DNA of 9,143 nt from Thermoplasmata archaeon (GTDB lineage: Archaea; Thermoplasmatota; Thermoplasmata; Thermoplasmatales; Aciduliprofundaceae), in NCBI GenBank assembly GCA_021160945.1, contig JAGHBQ010000088.1, positions 1 through 9,143 on the forward strand. Reading direction: 5' to 3'. The position numbers and the translations under genes were made by a program. Shown piece by piece: positions 1-6,215 of the stretch. The notes beneath the pieces were generated by a model that ran no database searches, had not been told where the DNA came from, and was given only the letters and a program-made list of their open reading frames with translations. The first letter of the stretch is position 1. Each line of letters opens with the position of its first letter.

Positions 1-1700
1 ACCTAATAAAATTTGATAAGAAATTTGAAGCTGCATTCTGGTATGTATTTGGAGATACAGTGATAGTGGATGATCTGGATAATGCAAGAAGATTGATGGG
101 CGGAGTTCGTCTTGTCACCTTAGATGGTCAGTTAATAGAGGCCAGCGGTGCCATGGTAGGTGGCAGCGTGGAGAAGAAAGTTAGGGTATCTATGGGCAAT
201 CTTGAGGAAATTGGGAAGAGACTGAGAAATGCCATGACTGAGCTGGATGAAATTCAAAACAAGCTTAAGGAGGTAAGATCCAAGATAGATACTCTGCTTG
301 AAGAATTGAGAACTCTCAACGTGCAGGATAACTCCTCCCAGATAGAGGTGTGGAAAAAAGAGAAGAAAAGAAATGAAGAGAAGCTCAAGAGCATAGATTT
401 GGAGATTGCTGAACTGCTCAAAAAGAGAAAGGAATATGAAGATATTTTAAACACTGTGGAAAACGAGAGAAATAGAATACAGAGTGAAATAGAGGAAATG
501 GAGAGGAAAGAATCCAAGCTCAGAGATGAGATGGATTCTCTGATTCCCGAGAAGATAGGAGGAGAGATAAGAACTCTCAAAGAGGAGATAGAAACAATTA
601 GTGGAAAGTTGCAGGATCTTAATGGAGAGATAATCAGGCTTGAGGAAGAGCTAAAAACTCTGAAAAGGAGGAGAGAGAAAATTGAAGAGGATAGAAACAC
701 TCTGAACTTAAGAATTAAGGAGCAGAGAGAGAAGAATGAAAACTGGAGCAAGGAGTACGAAAGTGGAGAGATTGAGAGAAGAAAACTCAGAGAGGTACTT
801 AAGAAGCAGGAAGAAAAAATAAAGGATCTGGTGAATAAGAGGAATGAGCTATCCTCTCAGTTCTTGAAGATCGAAGAGGAGATAAGCAGATTGAAAGGAG
901 ATAAAAGGGTCAAAGAAGAGCTTAAGATACATTTGAACACAAATATAATGGAAAGCGAGAGAAAATATGAGGAAGCAAAGAAGGAATATGAGGAGTATGG
1001 AATAGAGATCACGGAAGTTGAATCTCTAAGCAGATTAAAGAAGCTGGCGGATGAGATACAGTTACAGATGCAATCCATAGGTCCTGTGAATATGAAGAGT
1101 ATAGAGGACTATGACGCCGAAAAGAAAAGATATAACAGGATAATGGAAGATTACACGAAGCTTAAGAGAGAAAGAGATGATCTAACAAAACTTGTGAAGG
1201 AGTTGAATCTTAAGAAGAAGGATGGCCTAATGAAAGTTTTCAACGCGATCAACGAAAATTTCAAGAAGATATACCATGAGATAAGCAATGGAGGTGAAGC
1301 TGAACTCCTTCTAGAAAATCCAGAGCATCCCTTCCAAGGGGGTTTGATAATTAAGGTGAAACCTCTAGGTAAGAAATTCATAAGATTGGAATCCCTAAGC
1401 GGTGGTGAAAAGAGCCTGACCGCGCTAGCCTTTATATTTGCCATTCAGCAGTATGATCCATCGCCCATATACGTGCTGGATGAAGTGGACATGTTCTTGG
1501 ATGGAATAAACGCTGAAATTGTAGGTCGTGTGATAAGGAGAAATTCTAGAACTGCTCAGTTCATAGTTATATCTCTTAGAAAGGCCACTATTAAGTTTGC
1601 AGATCACATAATAGGCGTAACCCAGGCTGGTGATGGGCTTTCAAGAGTGTTTGTACAGAGCATACCGACTGCGGAGGTGGGTGCCAGTGGAGGTAGTTGA
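1..1700 (+). CDS. smc: Chromosome segregation protein SMC, 3' half (5' end outside window)
   Basis: SMC is the ATPase of archaeal/bacterial condensin. It forms a long coiled-coil arm with an ABC-type head and works with ScpA to compact and segregate DNA. The reading frame is open from the window edge (first full codon at 3) to TGA at 1698-1700, giving 565 residues, about half of a usual SMC. Residues 1-55 are the end of the hinge domain, with its glycine-rich tail (EASGAMVGG). Residues about 60-350 are a Lys/Glu-rich coiled coil. The C-terminal head follows: a conserved SIGPVN segment near 358, the ABC signature LSGGEKS at 465-471 (nt 1395-1415), Walker B with catalytic Glu in IYVLDEVD at 489-496 (nt 1467-1490), and a SLRK switch segment. 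Walker A would lie in the missing N-terminal half. A GTG at 60 lies inside the hinge and is not a real start. The last 14 nt overlap scpA. Confidence 0.97.
   Translation, partial: LIKFDKKFEAAFWYVFGDTVIVDDLDNARRLMGGVRLVTLDGQLIEASGAMVGGSVEKKVRVSMGNLEEIGKRLRNAMTELDEIQNKLKEVRSKIDTLLEELRTLNVQDNSSQIEVWKKEKKRNEEKLKSIDLEIAELLKKRKEYEDILNTVENERNRIQSEIEEMERKESKLRDEMDSLIPEKIGGEIRTLKEEIETISGKLQDLNGEIIRLEEELKTLKRRREKIEEDRNTLNLRIKEQREKNENWSKEYESGEIERRKLREVLKKQEEKIKDLVNKRNELSSQFLKIEEEISRLKGDKRVKEELKIHLNTNIMESERKYEEAKKEYEEYGIEITEVESLSRLKKLADEIQLQMQSIGPVNMKSIEDYDAEKKRYNRIMEDYTKLKRERDDLTKLVKELNLKKKDGLMKVFNAINENFKKIYHEISNGGEAELLLENPEHPFQGGLIIKVKPLGKKFIRLESLSGGEKSLTALAFIFAIQQYDPSPIYVLDEVDMFLDGINAEIVGRVIRRNSRTAQFIVISLRKATIKFADHIIGVTQAGDGLSRVFVQSIPTAEVGASGGS
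1673..1679 (+). promoter_or_regulatory. Shine-Dalgarno for scpA, inside smc
   Basis: GGAGGTG matches the anti-Shine-Dalgarno end of 16S rRNA and lies 7 nt before GTG 1687. It decides the scpA start and implies that ribosomes finishing smc can re-initiate on scpA. Confidence 0.7.
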
Positions 1701-2538
1701 GCATCTAAGCTATTACAAGGCGCTTCTCGACGAAGAAATAGATTTAGATTACTACATCGAGATGGCTCAGAAACTGGAAGAAGGAGTGCATATTTCTGCT
1801 AAAAACCCCGTAGATAAAGCTGTAGCTATTATATTTGAGCTTGTAATCAATGAGAAGCTTGATCCGTGGAAGATAGATCTTGTAAAATTTACTCAGATGT
1901 ATCTGGAGAGGATAAGGAAGGAAAATGACATAGATTTCATCGTGGCCGGAAAAATAATTCATATGGCATGGAACATCCTTATGAGGAAGAGTGAAGATAT
2001 ATTAACACATGTTGAACAAGAGGAATATGGTGTGGATATGGATTTCTTTGAGCTGGATCTCTCACCTTTTGAAGAAAGTAGGGGATACGAGCTCATCGAA
2101 GTTCATGAAATAGATATAAAAGAACCTGTGAGAAGAGAGAAAAAGAGGCCTGTGAGCCTTATGGAACTCCTTCAGGCGATTAACGAAGCAAAGGTAGAGG
2201 TAGAGAGAAAGAAGAGACAGAGAAAAATAAGAGAGAAGTTCAAATTCAATCTTGAAGAGAAGGTCCACAAAGAAGACCTTGAGGAAGAAATCAAGGAGAT
2301 CTGGGAGAGATTGTGCGAGGTGCAGGGCGATGAGATCTCTCTCTCATTTCTCTACGATGGTACTCGCGAAGATTTCATAAAAGTGTTCCTCTCCCTTCTT
2401 TTCCTAGAAAGATTTCAGAAGGTGAAACTCATACAGGAGAAAGCGTATGGAGAGATAACTATAAGAATTCTTATCCCACAGGAACTCAGAATGGTAGAGT
2501 TCATAGAGCCTCCAGAGATTATTTTGGAGACTTTATAG
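1687..2538 (+). CDS. scpA: Segregation and condensation protein A (ScpA, kleisin)
   Basis: ScpA is the kleisin subunit that bridges SMC heads in condensin. With GTG 1687 as start the protein has 283 residues. The N-terminal SMC-binding region covers about 40-110 and includes the family signature KLDPWKIDL (57-65). A charged linker with a Lys/Arg-rich helix lies at 165-195. The C-terminal winged-helix domain that contacts the SMC head is at about 200-265. The start was chosen because GGAGGTG at 1673-1679, inside the smc coding sequence, sits 7 nt before GTG 1687. GTG 1681 would be only 1 nt from that motif, and GTG 1630 or ATG 1633 would add 18-19 residues with no such signal. Adjacency to smc with a 14-nt overlap supports the identification and suggests coupled translation. 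No scpB follows; the next gene is convergent, and the 3' end overlaps rpoL by 20 nt. Confidence 0.93.
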   Translation: MEVVEHLSYYKALLDEEIDLDYYIEMAQKLEEGVHISAKNPVDKAVAIIFELVINEKLDPWKIDLVKFTQMYLERIRKENDIDFIVAGKIIHMAWNILMRKSEDILTHVEQEEYGVDMDFFELDLSPFEESRGYELIEVHEIDIKEPVRREKKRPVSLMELLQAINEAKVEVERKKRQRKIREKFKFNLEEKVHKEDLEEEIKEIWERLCEVQGDEISLSFLYDGTREDFIKVFLSLLFLERFQKVKLIQEKAYGEITIRILIPQELRMVEFIEPPEIILETL

Positions 2539-2812
2539 CTTTCTCAAAATTCTTTTCCAGCTCTTCAAAGAGCTTCTCCAATTTTTTTGCAGCTCTCTTG
2601 ATAGCTGCCTGTGGTTTTCCACTTTTTACCTTTATCTTTAGTGTTGGGTTCTCCAGATAAGGATGGTCGTAATGATAGGTAGCCCCCTCCACCATTTCAT
2701 CCCTATTTAGTTCTTCCACAAGAGGAATAAGTAGAGTTCTATCTGCGTTTATAACTTCCAGTACCATCTCATTCTTCTCTTTGGAGATTACCTTGAACTC
2801 CATCTCCTTCAT
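2519..2812 (-). CDS. rpoL: DNA-directed RNA polymerase subunit L (Rpo11, Rpb11-like)
   Basis: This is a small core subunit of archaeal RNA polymerase. It pairs with subunit D (Rpo3) as the archaeal counterpart of the bacterial alpha dimer and acts in polymerase assembly. The 97-residue length fits the family. The diagnostic run is visible: DRTLLIPLVEELNRD at 24-38, then AxYxxDHPYLENPTLKIKV, then GKPQAAIKRAAKKL, ending in a C-terminal amphipathic helix. ATG 2812 is taken as the start; a second ATG at 2803 is possible and would remove three residues. An in-frame stop at 2822-2824 limits any longer form. A TATA-like element about 29 nt upstream suggests a leaderless or nearly leaderless mRNA. 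The gene converges on scpA, with its TAA inside the scpA coding end, and diverges from a winged-helix regulator gene. I considered Pcc1 (KEOPS), but the rpoL motif pattern fits better. Confidence 0.9.
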   Translation of the reverse strand: MKEMEFKVISKEKNEMVLEVINADRTLLIPLVEELNRDEMVEGATYHYDHPYLENPTLKIKVKSGKPQAAIKRAAKKLEKLFEELEKNFEKAIKSPK

Positions 2813-2834
2813 ACTTAGGGGTTAATTTTCCCTC

Positions 2835-2847
2835 TTATTTAATATTT
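2835..2847 (-). promoter_or_regulatory. TATA-like promoter element for rpoL
   Basis: Read on the minus strand, this is AAATATTAAATAA. Its centre is about 29 nt before ATG 2812, the distance expected if transcription starts at or 2-3 nt before the start codon. No Shine-Dalgarno motif precedes that ATG. Confidence 0.5.
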
Positions 2848-2864
2848 GTGAGAGTCCTTATATG

Positions 2865-2877
2865 TTTTCCTTGAAAA
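2865..2877. promoter_or_regulatory. Small palindrome between divergent promoters (possible operator)
   Basis: TTTTC-CTT-GAAAA is a 5-bp perfect inverted repeat with a 3-nt spacer. It lies between the rpoL TATA box and that of the winged-helix regulator gene. The position suits a repressor or activator site shared by both promoters, possibly for autoregulation. The repeat is short and A/T-rich, so chance is a real alternative. Confidence 0.2.
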
Positions 2878-2895
2878 AATGTCCCCTATAGTAAA

Positions 2896-2910
2896 TCGAA
2901 AGGTTTAATA
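2896..2910 (+). promoter_or_regulatory. BRE/TATA promoter for the winged-helix regulator
   Basis: A purine-rich BRE-like CGAAAG is followed by the TATA-like sequence GTTTAATA. The TATA centre is about 26-27 nt before ATG 2933. This geometry predicts a transcript that starts at or very near that ATG. Confidence 0.55.
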
Positions 2911-2932
2911 ACACTACAACTTATGTGTGTGT

Positions 2933-3364
2933 ATGTTTGAAATGAACATTAATATTGTGAACCCGATGAAGCATGAGAAGAACATAGATTATGTGCTTCT
3001 CACATTTTTAAGCTCCATTGGATATCTACCAAGAATAGATCCCCAGAGAGATTTTGAAACCGCCATAAAATCAGTGCCCTATATTCTTTTTAAGGAATGC
3101 TTTCTTGAGTATGGGGAGAGATGGTGGAGTGTAGATGAGCTTCTAGCTTATCTTAAAACCACAAGGCCCACACTTTACAGGCATCTCAACAAATTAAAAT
3201 CTCTGGACATTTTAGAAGAGAGACAGGAGGGAATGAGCAAGAGATATCGTCTGAGATACGGTGACCTTTCAAAAGCCTGGACCTTCGTGGAGGCAAATGT
3301 TAATTTAGCAATGCAGAATTACCGAATCATGGTAGATCATATTTCATCTCTCATAAGGAGGTGA
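2933..3364 (+). CDS. Winged helix-turn-helix transcriptional regulator
   Basis: This is probably a DNA-binding regulator in the cytoplasm; its targets are unknown. From ATG 2933 it has 143 residues. An N-terminal helical region (about 15-62) precedes a winged HTH: first helix SVDELLAYLK at 66-75, recognition helix RPTLYRHLNKLKSLDIL at 78-94, and a basic wing (EERQEGMSKRYRLR) at 95-108. A C-terminal helix (about 112-141) could mediate dimerisation. The fold resembles ArsR/TrmB-like archaeal regulators, but I cannot name the subfamily and no ligand-binding domain is seen. ATG 2933 was chosen over GTG 2927 because the TATA box is spaced for a leaderless start there; ATG 2942 is also possible. 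The stop codon overlaps the Shine-Dalgarno of the next gene, so the two genes are likely one operon. Divergence from rpoL raises possible autoregulation or control of rpoL. Confidence 0.75.
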   Translation: MFEMNINIVNPMKHEKNIDYVLLTFLSSIGYLPRIDPQRDFETAIKSVPYILFKECFLEYGERWWSVDELLAYLKTTRPTLYRHLNKLKSLDILEERQEGMSKRYRLRYGDLSKAWTFVEANVNLAMQNYRIMVDHISSLIRR

Positions 3365-3365
3365 T
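3355..3365 (+). promoter_or_regulatory. Strong Shine-Dalgarno that sets a TTG start
   Basis: AAGGAGGTGAT is a near-perfect anti-16S match that contains the TGA stop of the upstream regulator gene (3362-3364). It lies 4 nt before TTG 3370. It rules out GTG 3361, which would sit inside the motif itself. Confidence 0.75.
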
Positions 3366-3369
3366 AGCT

Positions 3370-3633
3370 TTGGAAAAGCTGACTCCAGGATCAAGATGCG
3401 TAGTTTATTCCCTATCTTCCAACGAAATAGTTGTCAAAAGCAGTGGAATCTTTAGGGGATTTGTAGCCCTTGGAGAAGATACATCCATATGTCTGGAGCT
3501 GGATGAAAATCACGGTGAGAAGAAGGGAATTCTTCGACTTATTCCGCTTGGCGCAATAGCATCTATCGATGTTATAGAACTGGCGGAGCTGCATGAAGAG
3601 GATGATGAGGAGGAAAAGATTTACTACAGCTGA
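3370..3633 (+). CDS. Small hypothetical protein, possibly Sm-like beta-barrel with acidic tail
   Basis: The function is unknown. From TTG 3370 the protein has 87 residues. The body is beta-rich: a short strand after a PG turn (LTPGSRCVVYS), then SSGIFRGFVALGEDTSICLEL at about 24-44, then LRLIPLGAIASIDVIEL at 55-71. A G-D pattern in the first half followed by a strand ending in a conserved-looking Ile-Pro-Leu resembles the Sm1/Sm2 arrangement of Lsm proteins. That resemblance is weak and inferred by eye. The C-terminus is strongly acidic (HEEDDEEEK, 75-83) and probably disordered. No transmembrane segment or signal peptide is seen. The TTG start follows from the Shine-Dalgarno spacing. The gene is probably co-translated with the upstream regulator. 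Its last 10 nt overlap the 3' end of convergent thpR. Confidence 0.65.
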   Translation: MEKLTPGSRCVVYSLSSNEIVVKSSGIFRGFVALGEDTSICLELDENHGEKKGILRLIPLGAIASIDVIELAELHEEDDEEEKIYYS

Positions 3634-4139
3634 ATGCTAGCCAAATCCTTGTATATTGGACCCTTCGGAGTAAGAGTGCTCTTTTTAATTTTTATTTCTT
3701 TTACTTCCACCTCCCCAAATTTTGTGCCTTTGAATCTCTCCAGATTTTTTATGCTCACAGGCCCTTTTGCTCTTGCGATTGTTAAATGAGGTATATAGCT
3801 TTTCTCCTTCTCAAATCCCAGCAGAGATAATTTCTCATCTATACATTTAGATAATTTCACTATGGGTTCTGCAGGAGCAACTCCTATCCATATCACTCTT
3901 ACATATCTTGGATTTGGGAAGAATCCAACATCTTTCAGGGTTATTGTAAAAGATTTTCCTTTGCAGGATTCTATTATATCCCTGATCTTTGTCACCATCT
4001 CTTCTCTGATCTCACCCAGAAATTTCAATGTTATATGCACATTCTCCCTTTCCACAAGCTTTACACGTCCTTCTATGCTCCTCTGCAATTCTTCCATACT
4101 TTTGGTGAATGGGACTTCGATGGCAATAAAACATCGCAT
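3624..4139 (-). CDS. thpR: RNA 2',3'-cyclic phosphodiesterase (2H / LigT family)
   Basis: This is a member of the 2H phosphoesterase superfamily. Family members hydrolyse RNA 2',3'-cyclic phosphates to 2'-phosphates, and some have a reversible 2'-5' RNA ligase activity. It is a soluble cytoplasmic enzyme. The 171 residues match the usual length. Both catalytic HxTx motifs are present: HITL with His35 and Thr37, and HLTI with His118 and Thr120. The typical N-terminus MRCFIAIEVP and the VGFFPNPRYVRVIWIGV segment (71-87) are also visible. ATG 4139 is the only plausible start because no ATG, GTG or TTG occurs between it and an in-frame stop at 4164-4166. A TATA box about 26 nt upstream implies a leaderless mRNA. 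The gene diverges from the M42 peptidase gene and overlaps the convergent Sm-like gene by 10 nt. Confidence 0.95.
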   Translation of the reverse strand: MRCFIAIEVPFTKSMEELQRSIEGRVKLVERENVHITLKFLGEIREEMVTKIRDIIESCKGKSFTITLKDVGFFPNPRYVRVIWIGVAPAEPIVKLSKCIDEKLSLLGFEKEKSYIPHLTIARAKGPVSIKNLERFKGTKFGEVEVKEIKIKKSTLTPKGPIYKDLASIQL

Positions 4140-4160
4140 AGGTGCAAAATGCAGTGATGA

Positions 4161-4170
4161 TATTTAAAAA
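4161..4170 (-). promoter_or_regulatory. TATA box for thpR
   Basis: The minus strand reads TTTTTAAATA. The core TTTAAATA is centred about 26 nt before ATG 4139, so transcription should begin at the start codon or within a few nucleotides of it. Confidence 0.6.
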
Positions 4171-4210
4171 TTCCAGAAATTCAATGCAAATAAAATATTT
4201 GGGGAGGGAG

Positions 4211-4222
4211 AAAATTAAATAA
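4211..4222 (+). promoter_or_regulatory. TATA box for the M42 peptidase gene
   Basis: AAAATTAAATAA, with core ATTAAATAA centred near 4218, lies about 25 nt before ATG 4243. A GGAG at 4236-4239 is too close (3 nt) to be a good Shine-Dalgarno, so leaderless initiation seems more likely. Confidence 0.55.
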
Positions 4223-4242
4223 AAGAATATTATCTGGAGAGT

Positions 4243-5247
4243 ATGGAACTGCTTAAGAAGCTGATTTATGCATTTGGAGTACCTGGTTTTGAAGAGGAAA
4301 TAAGAGAACTTGTCGCTGAGCACATGGAAAAATATCTTGATGAGGTTAGAGTTGACAGACTGGGAAATGTAATTGGAGTAAAAAAAGGAAACGAAAGAAA
4401 GGTGATGCTTGCAGCGCATATGGATCAGATAGGTTTTATGGTGAAGAACATCACCGAAGATGGTTTTCTTCTGATATCTCCCATGGGCGGAATAAAACCC
4501 TCCACGCTCCGCTCACAGGCAGTGAGGATAAAAGGAAAAGAGGGCTATATCTATGGGGTAATTGGAGAAAAGCCTCCACATTTGGAAGAGAAGAAAGAGG
4601 AGAAGAAAGAAATCAAAGATTTGCGCGTAGACATAGGCGTGGATTCCAAAGAAAAGGCAGAGAAGCTTGTAAGTATAGGCGATGTTGGCAGTTTCGTACC
4701 AAATTTCTATGAGCTTGAGCAGAGGGTCGTTGCAACTGCACTGGATGATAGGAGCGGTGTTTACACCCTCCTCCGCGTGATGGAAAATTTTGAGAGTGAA
4801 GCTACTGTATACTTTGTATCCACCGTGCAAGAGGAAATTGGCGTTAGAGGAGCCATGGTATCCAGCTTTGGGGTATACCCGGATATAGGAATAGCAATAG
4901 ATGTTACCCATGCTCGAATGCCTTCTATGAGCAAAGATGACATTTCTGTAGAACTGGGAAAGGGTCCGACTATAGGAATAGGCCCCACAGGACATCCCAA
5001 TGTAGTAAGATATCTTATGGAGATTGCGGGAGTTCCATATCAAGTGGAGCCAAATCCATCTCACAGCGGCACTGATGCGGATGTAATACAACTGACTCGT
5101 GAAGGAGTTGCCACAGCAGTAATTTCCATACCTCTGAGGTACATGCACTCCAGCGTGGAAATGGCAGATAAAATGGATCTATATAACACAGTAAAATTGA
5201 TCAGAAATGGATTGAGTGAGATTCACAGAGTGGAGCTCAGGCTCTGA
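4243..5247 (+). CDS. M42 family metallo-aminopeptidase (TET / deblocking aminopeptidase type)
   Basis: M42 enzymes are cytoplasmic di-metal aminopeptidases. They often form 12-subunit tetrahedral particles that trim peptides released by the proteasome. The 334-residue length is typical. The metal and catalytic residues are all visible: His59 in AAHMDQIG, Asp168 in ALDDRSG (bridging), Glu197 (catalytic base) and Glu198 in QEEIGVRG, Asp220 in AIDVTHA, and His302 in YMHSSVE. The intervening domain (about 70-160) contains GVIGEKPPHLEEKKEEK, a Lys/Glu-rich form of a segment usual in this family, and probably forms the dimerisation domain. Substrate preference (acidic, basic or hydrophobic residues) cannot be read by eye. 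Old annotations call such genes endoglucanase or frvX; the intact protease centre argues against that. It appears monocistronic, with its own TATA box and a 107-nt gap to the next gene. Confidence 0.95.
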   Translation: MELLKKLIYAFGVPGFEEEIRELVAEHMEKYLDEVRVDRLGNVIGVKKGNERKVMLAAHMDQIGFMVKNITEDGFLLISPMGGIKPSTLRSQAVRIKGKEGYIYGVIGEKPPHLEEKKEEKKEIKDLRVDIGVDSKEKAEKLVSIGDVGSFVPNFYELEQRVVATALDDRSGVYTLLRVMENFESEATVYFVSTVQEEIGVRGAMVSSFGVYPDIGIAIDVTHARMPSMSKDDISVELGKGPTIGIGPTGHPNVVRYLMEIAGVPYQVEPNPSHSGTDADVIQLTREGVATAVISIPLRYMHSSVEMADKMDLYNTVKLIRNGLSEIHRVELRL

Positions 5248-5285
5248 GTTTTGTGGAGCTCAAACCTCATTCTCCATTTATTTTT
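5234..5285 (+). terminator. Possible terminator region after the M42 gene
   Basis: The coding end forms a hairpin, AGCTCAG-GCT-CTGAGTT (5234-5250; outer pairs A-U and G-U, inner five canonical), followed by TTTT at 5249-5252. A second T-rich tract, TTTATTTTT, lies at 5277-5285. Archaeal polymerase commonly stops at T-rich tracts, so the second tract is the more likely site. The hairpin overlaps the stop codon and may be incidental. Confidence 0.3.
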
Positions 5286-5310
5286 GAACTCATTTGTCAA
5301 AACATTCAAA

Positions 5311-5351
5311 TAAGTTTATGTATGTGAAGTTTTTTAGGGGATGTAGGTGAT
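5311..5351 (+). promoter_or_regulatory. Promoter and Shine-Dalgarno for the CBS-glyS operon
   Basis: AAGTTTATGTA (5312-5322) is a plausible TATA-like element that predicts a transcript start near 5343. AGGTGAT at 5345-5351 lies 3 nt before ATG 5355 and resembles a Shine-Dalgarno motif. If both are real, the leader is only about a dozen nucleotides long. Confidence 0.4.
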
Positions 5352-5354
5352 TGA

Positions 5355-6215
5355 ATGAAAACAAAAGTCAGCGAGATAATGAGCCCTAACCCAATTTGTG
5401 CGAAAGTTCCGGGAACGAAAAGAGATGTCCTTAGACTGTTAGTAAAACACAATATCACTGGCATGCCTGTGGTAAACGAAGAGGGATGTCTTATGGGCAT
5501 AGTCTCTCGTCGCGATATTTTTGAGCATCCTGATGAGGAGCAACTTGCGCTAATTATGAGGAAAGATGTCCCTCTCGTAAAAGTAGACGATTCCATAGAA
5601 GACGCTGCCCGAACAATGATGAGATATGGAAGAAGGCATCTGGTTGTGGTGGATGAAAACAGAAAAGTACTTGGAGTTATCACCCCTCAAGATTTCCTCA
5701 GTGTAATAGTTGAAAGGAGGGTATCAACACCTGTTGAGAATTTCATATCAAAGCCATGTTTTCCCCTTCACCTATGCACTCCTCTTCCAGTTGTATTCAA
5801 AGCTATGACCCTCACCCTTCTATCCGCATTCCCCGTTGTTGATGATAATGCTCAACTTGTTGGAATAGTCACCGACAGAGACCTATTTGAGAAAGCCAAG
5901 GTAGATATGAACGTGGCCATTTCTGAGCTAGGGCTTGGTGATGATGAGGATTCTTGGAACTGGGAAGGTCTGAGAAATGTGATAAAATTGTTCTATATGG
6001 AGGAGAAGGTGAATCTTCCAAATATACCGGTGGAAGAGGTCATGATAAAAAATCCTGTGACCATCTTCTCCAAATCACCCGTATGGGAGGCAGCGAAGAT
6101 TATGATGAAAAACAATTTCTCTCAACTTCCGGTGAGAAATACGCATGATGAGCTTATAGCTATGGTCTTCGATAGCGACCTAGTAGTTTCCCTTACGGGT
6201 GCAGATTATGAGTGA
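5355..6215 (+). CDS. Four-CBS-domain protein
   Basis: CBS domains fold in pairs and commonly bind adenosine-containing ligands (AMP, ATP, SAM, NAD) as sensors. This 286-residue soluble protein is made almost entirely of four of them: about 5-57, 66-118, 126-178 and 227-281. No catalytic, DNA-binding or membrane domain is attached. The ligand-contact pattern G-I/V-V/I-S/T-x-x-D is intact in CBS1 (SRRD, 51-54), CBS2 (TPQD, 110-113) and CBS3 (TDRD, 173-176). In CBS4 the equivalent is FDSD (272-275), so the Ser/Thr is lost and one site may be weak or empty. An acidic, Trp-containing linker (about 180-225) separates CBS3 from CBS4. The last 8 nt overlap the glyS start, so the genes are probably co-transcribed. 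A regulatory role for this pair is inference; the ligand is unknown. Confidence 0.92.
   Translation: MKTKVSEIMSPNPICAKVPGTKRDVLRLLVKHNITGMPVVNEEGCLMGIVSRRDIFEHPDEEQLALIMRKDVPLVKVDDSIEDAARTMMRYGRRHLVVVDENRKVLGVITPQDFLSVIVERRVSTPVENFISKPCFPLHLCTPLPVVFKAMTLTLLSAFPVVDDNAQLVGIVTDRDLFEKAKVDMNVAISELGLGDDEDSWNWEGLRNVIKLFYMEEKVNLPNIPVEEVMIKNPVTIFSKSPVWEAAKIMMKNNFSQLPVRNTHDELIAMVFDSDLVVSLTGADYE

Noticed and set aside
254..751. 165-codon minus-strand open frame, Ser/Leu-rich
   Set aside because: It is the mirror image of the smc coiled-coil codons (GAG/AAG/GAA read backwards) and shows no domain or promoter.
2519..2812. Pcc1 (KEOPS subunit) identity for the small minus-strand gene
   Set aside because: The DRTLLIPLVEEL, DHPYLENP and GKPQAAIKRA pattern matches RNA polymerase subunit L better.
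2923..2935. TG dinucleotide run (TGTGTGTGT) as a repeat element
   Set aside because: It is only about nine bases long and lies at a start codon; too short to be meaningful.
4012..4419. 135-codon minus-strand frame containing a CxxC-like pair
   Set aside because: It spans the thpR 5' end, the intergenic promoters and the M42 5' end in another frame. The cysteines arise by chance.
4513..5148. 211-codon minus-strand open frame
   Set aside because: It lies wholly inside the M42 peptidase gene, whose active-site residues are intact. The antisense translation has no recognisable features.
4243..5247. Endoglucanase/cellulase annotation
   Set aside because: All M42 metal ligands and the catalytic Glu are present. 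The cellulase label is a historical misannotation for this family.
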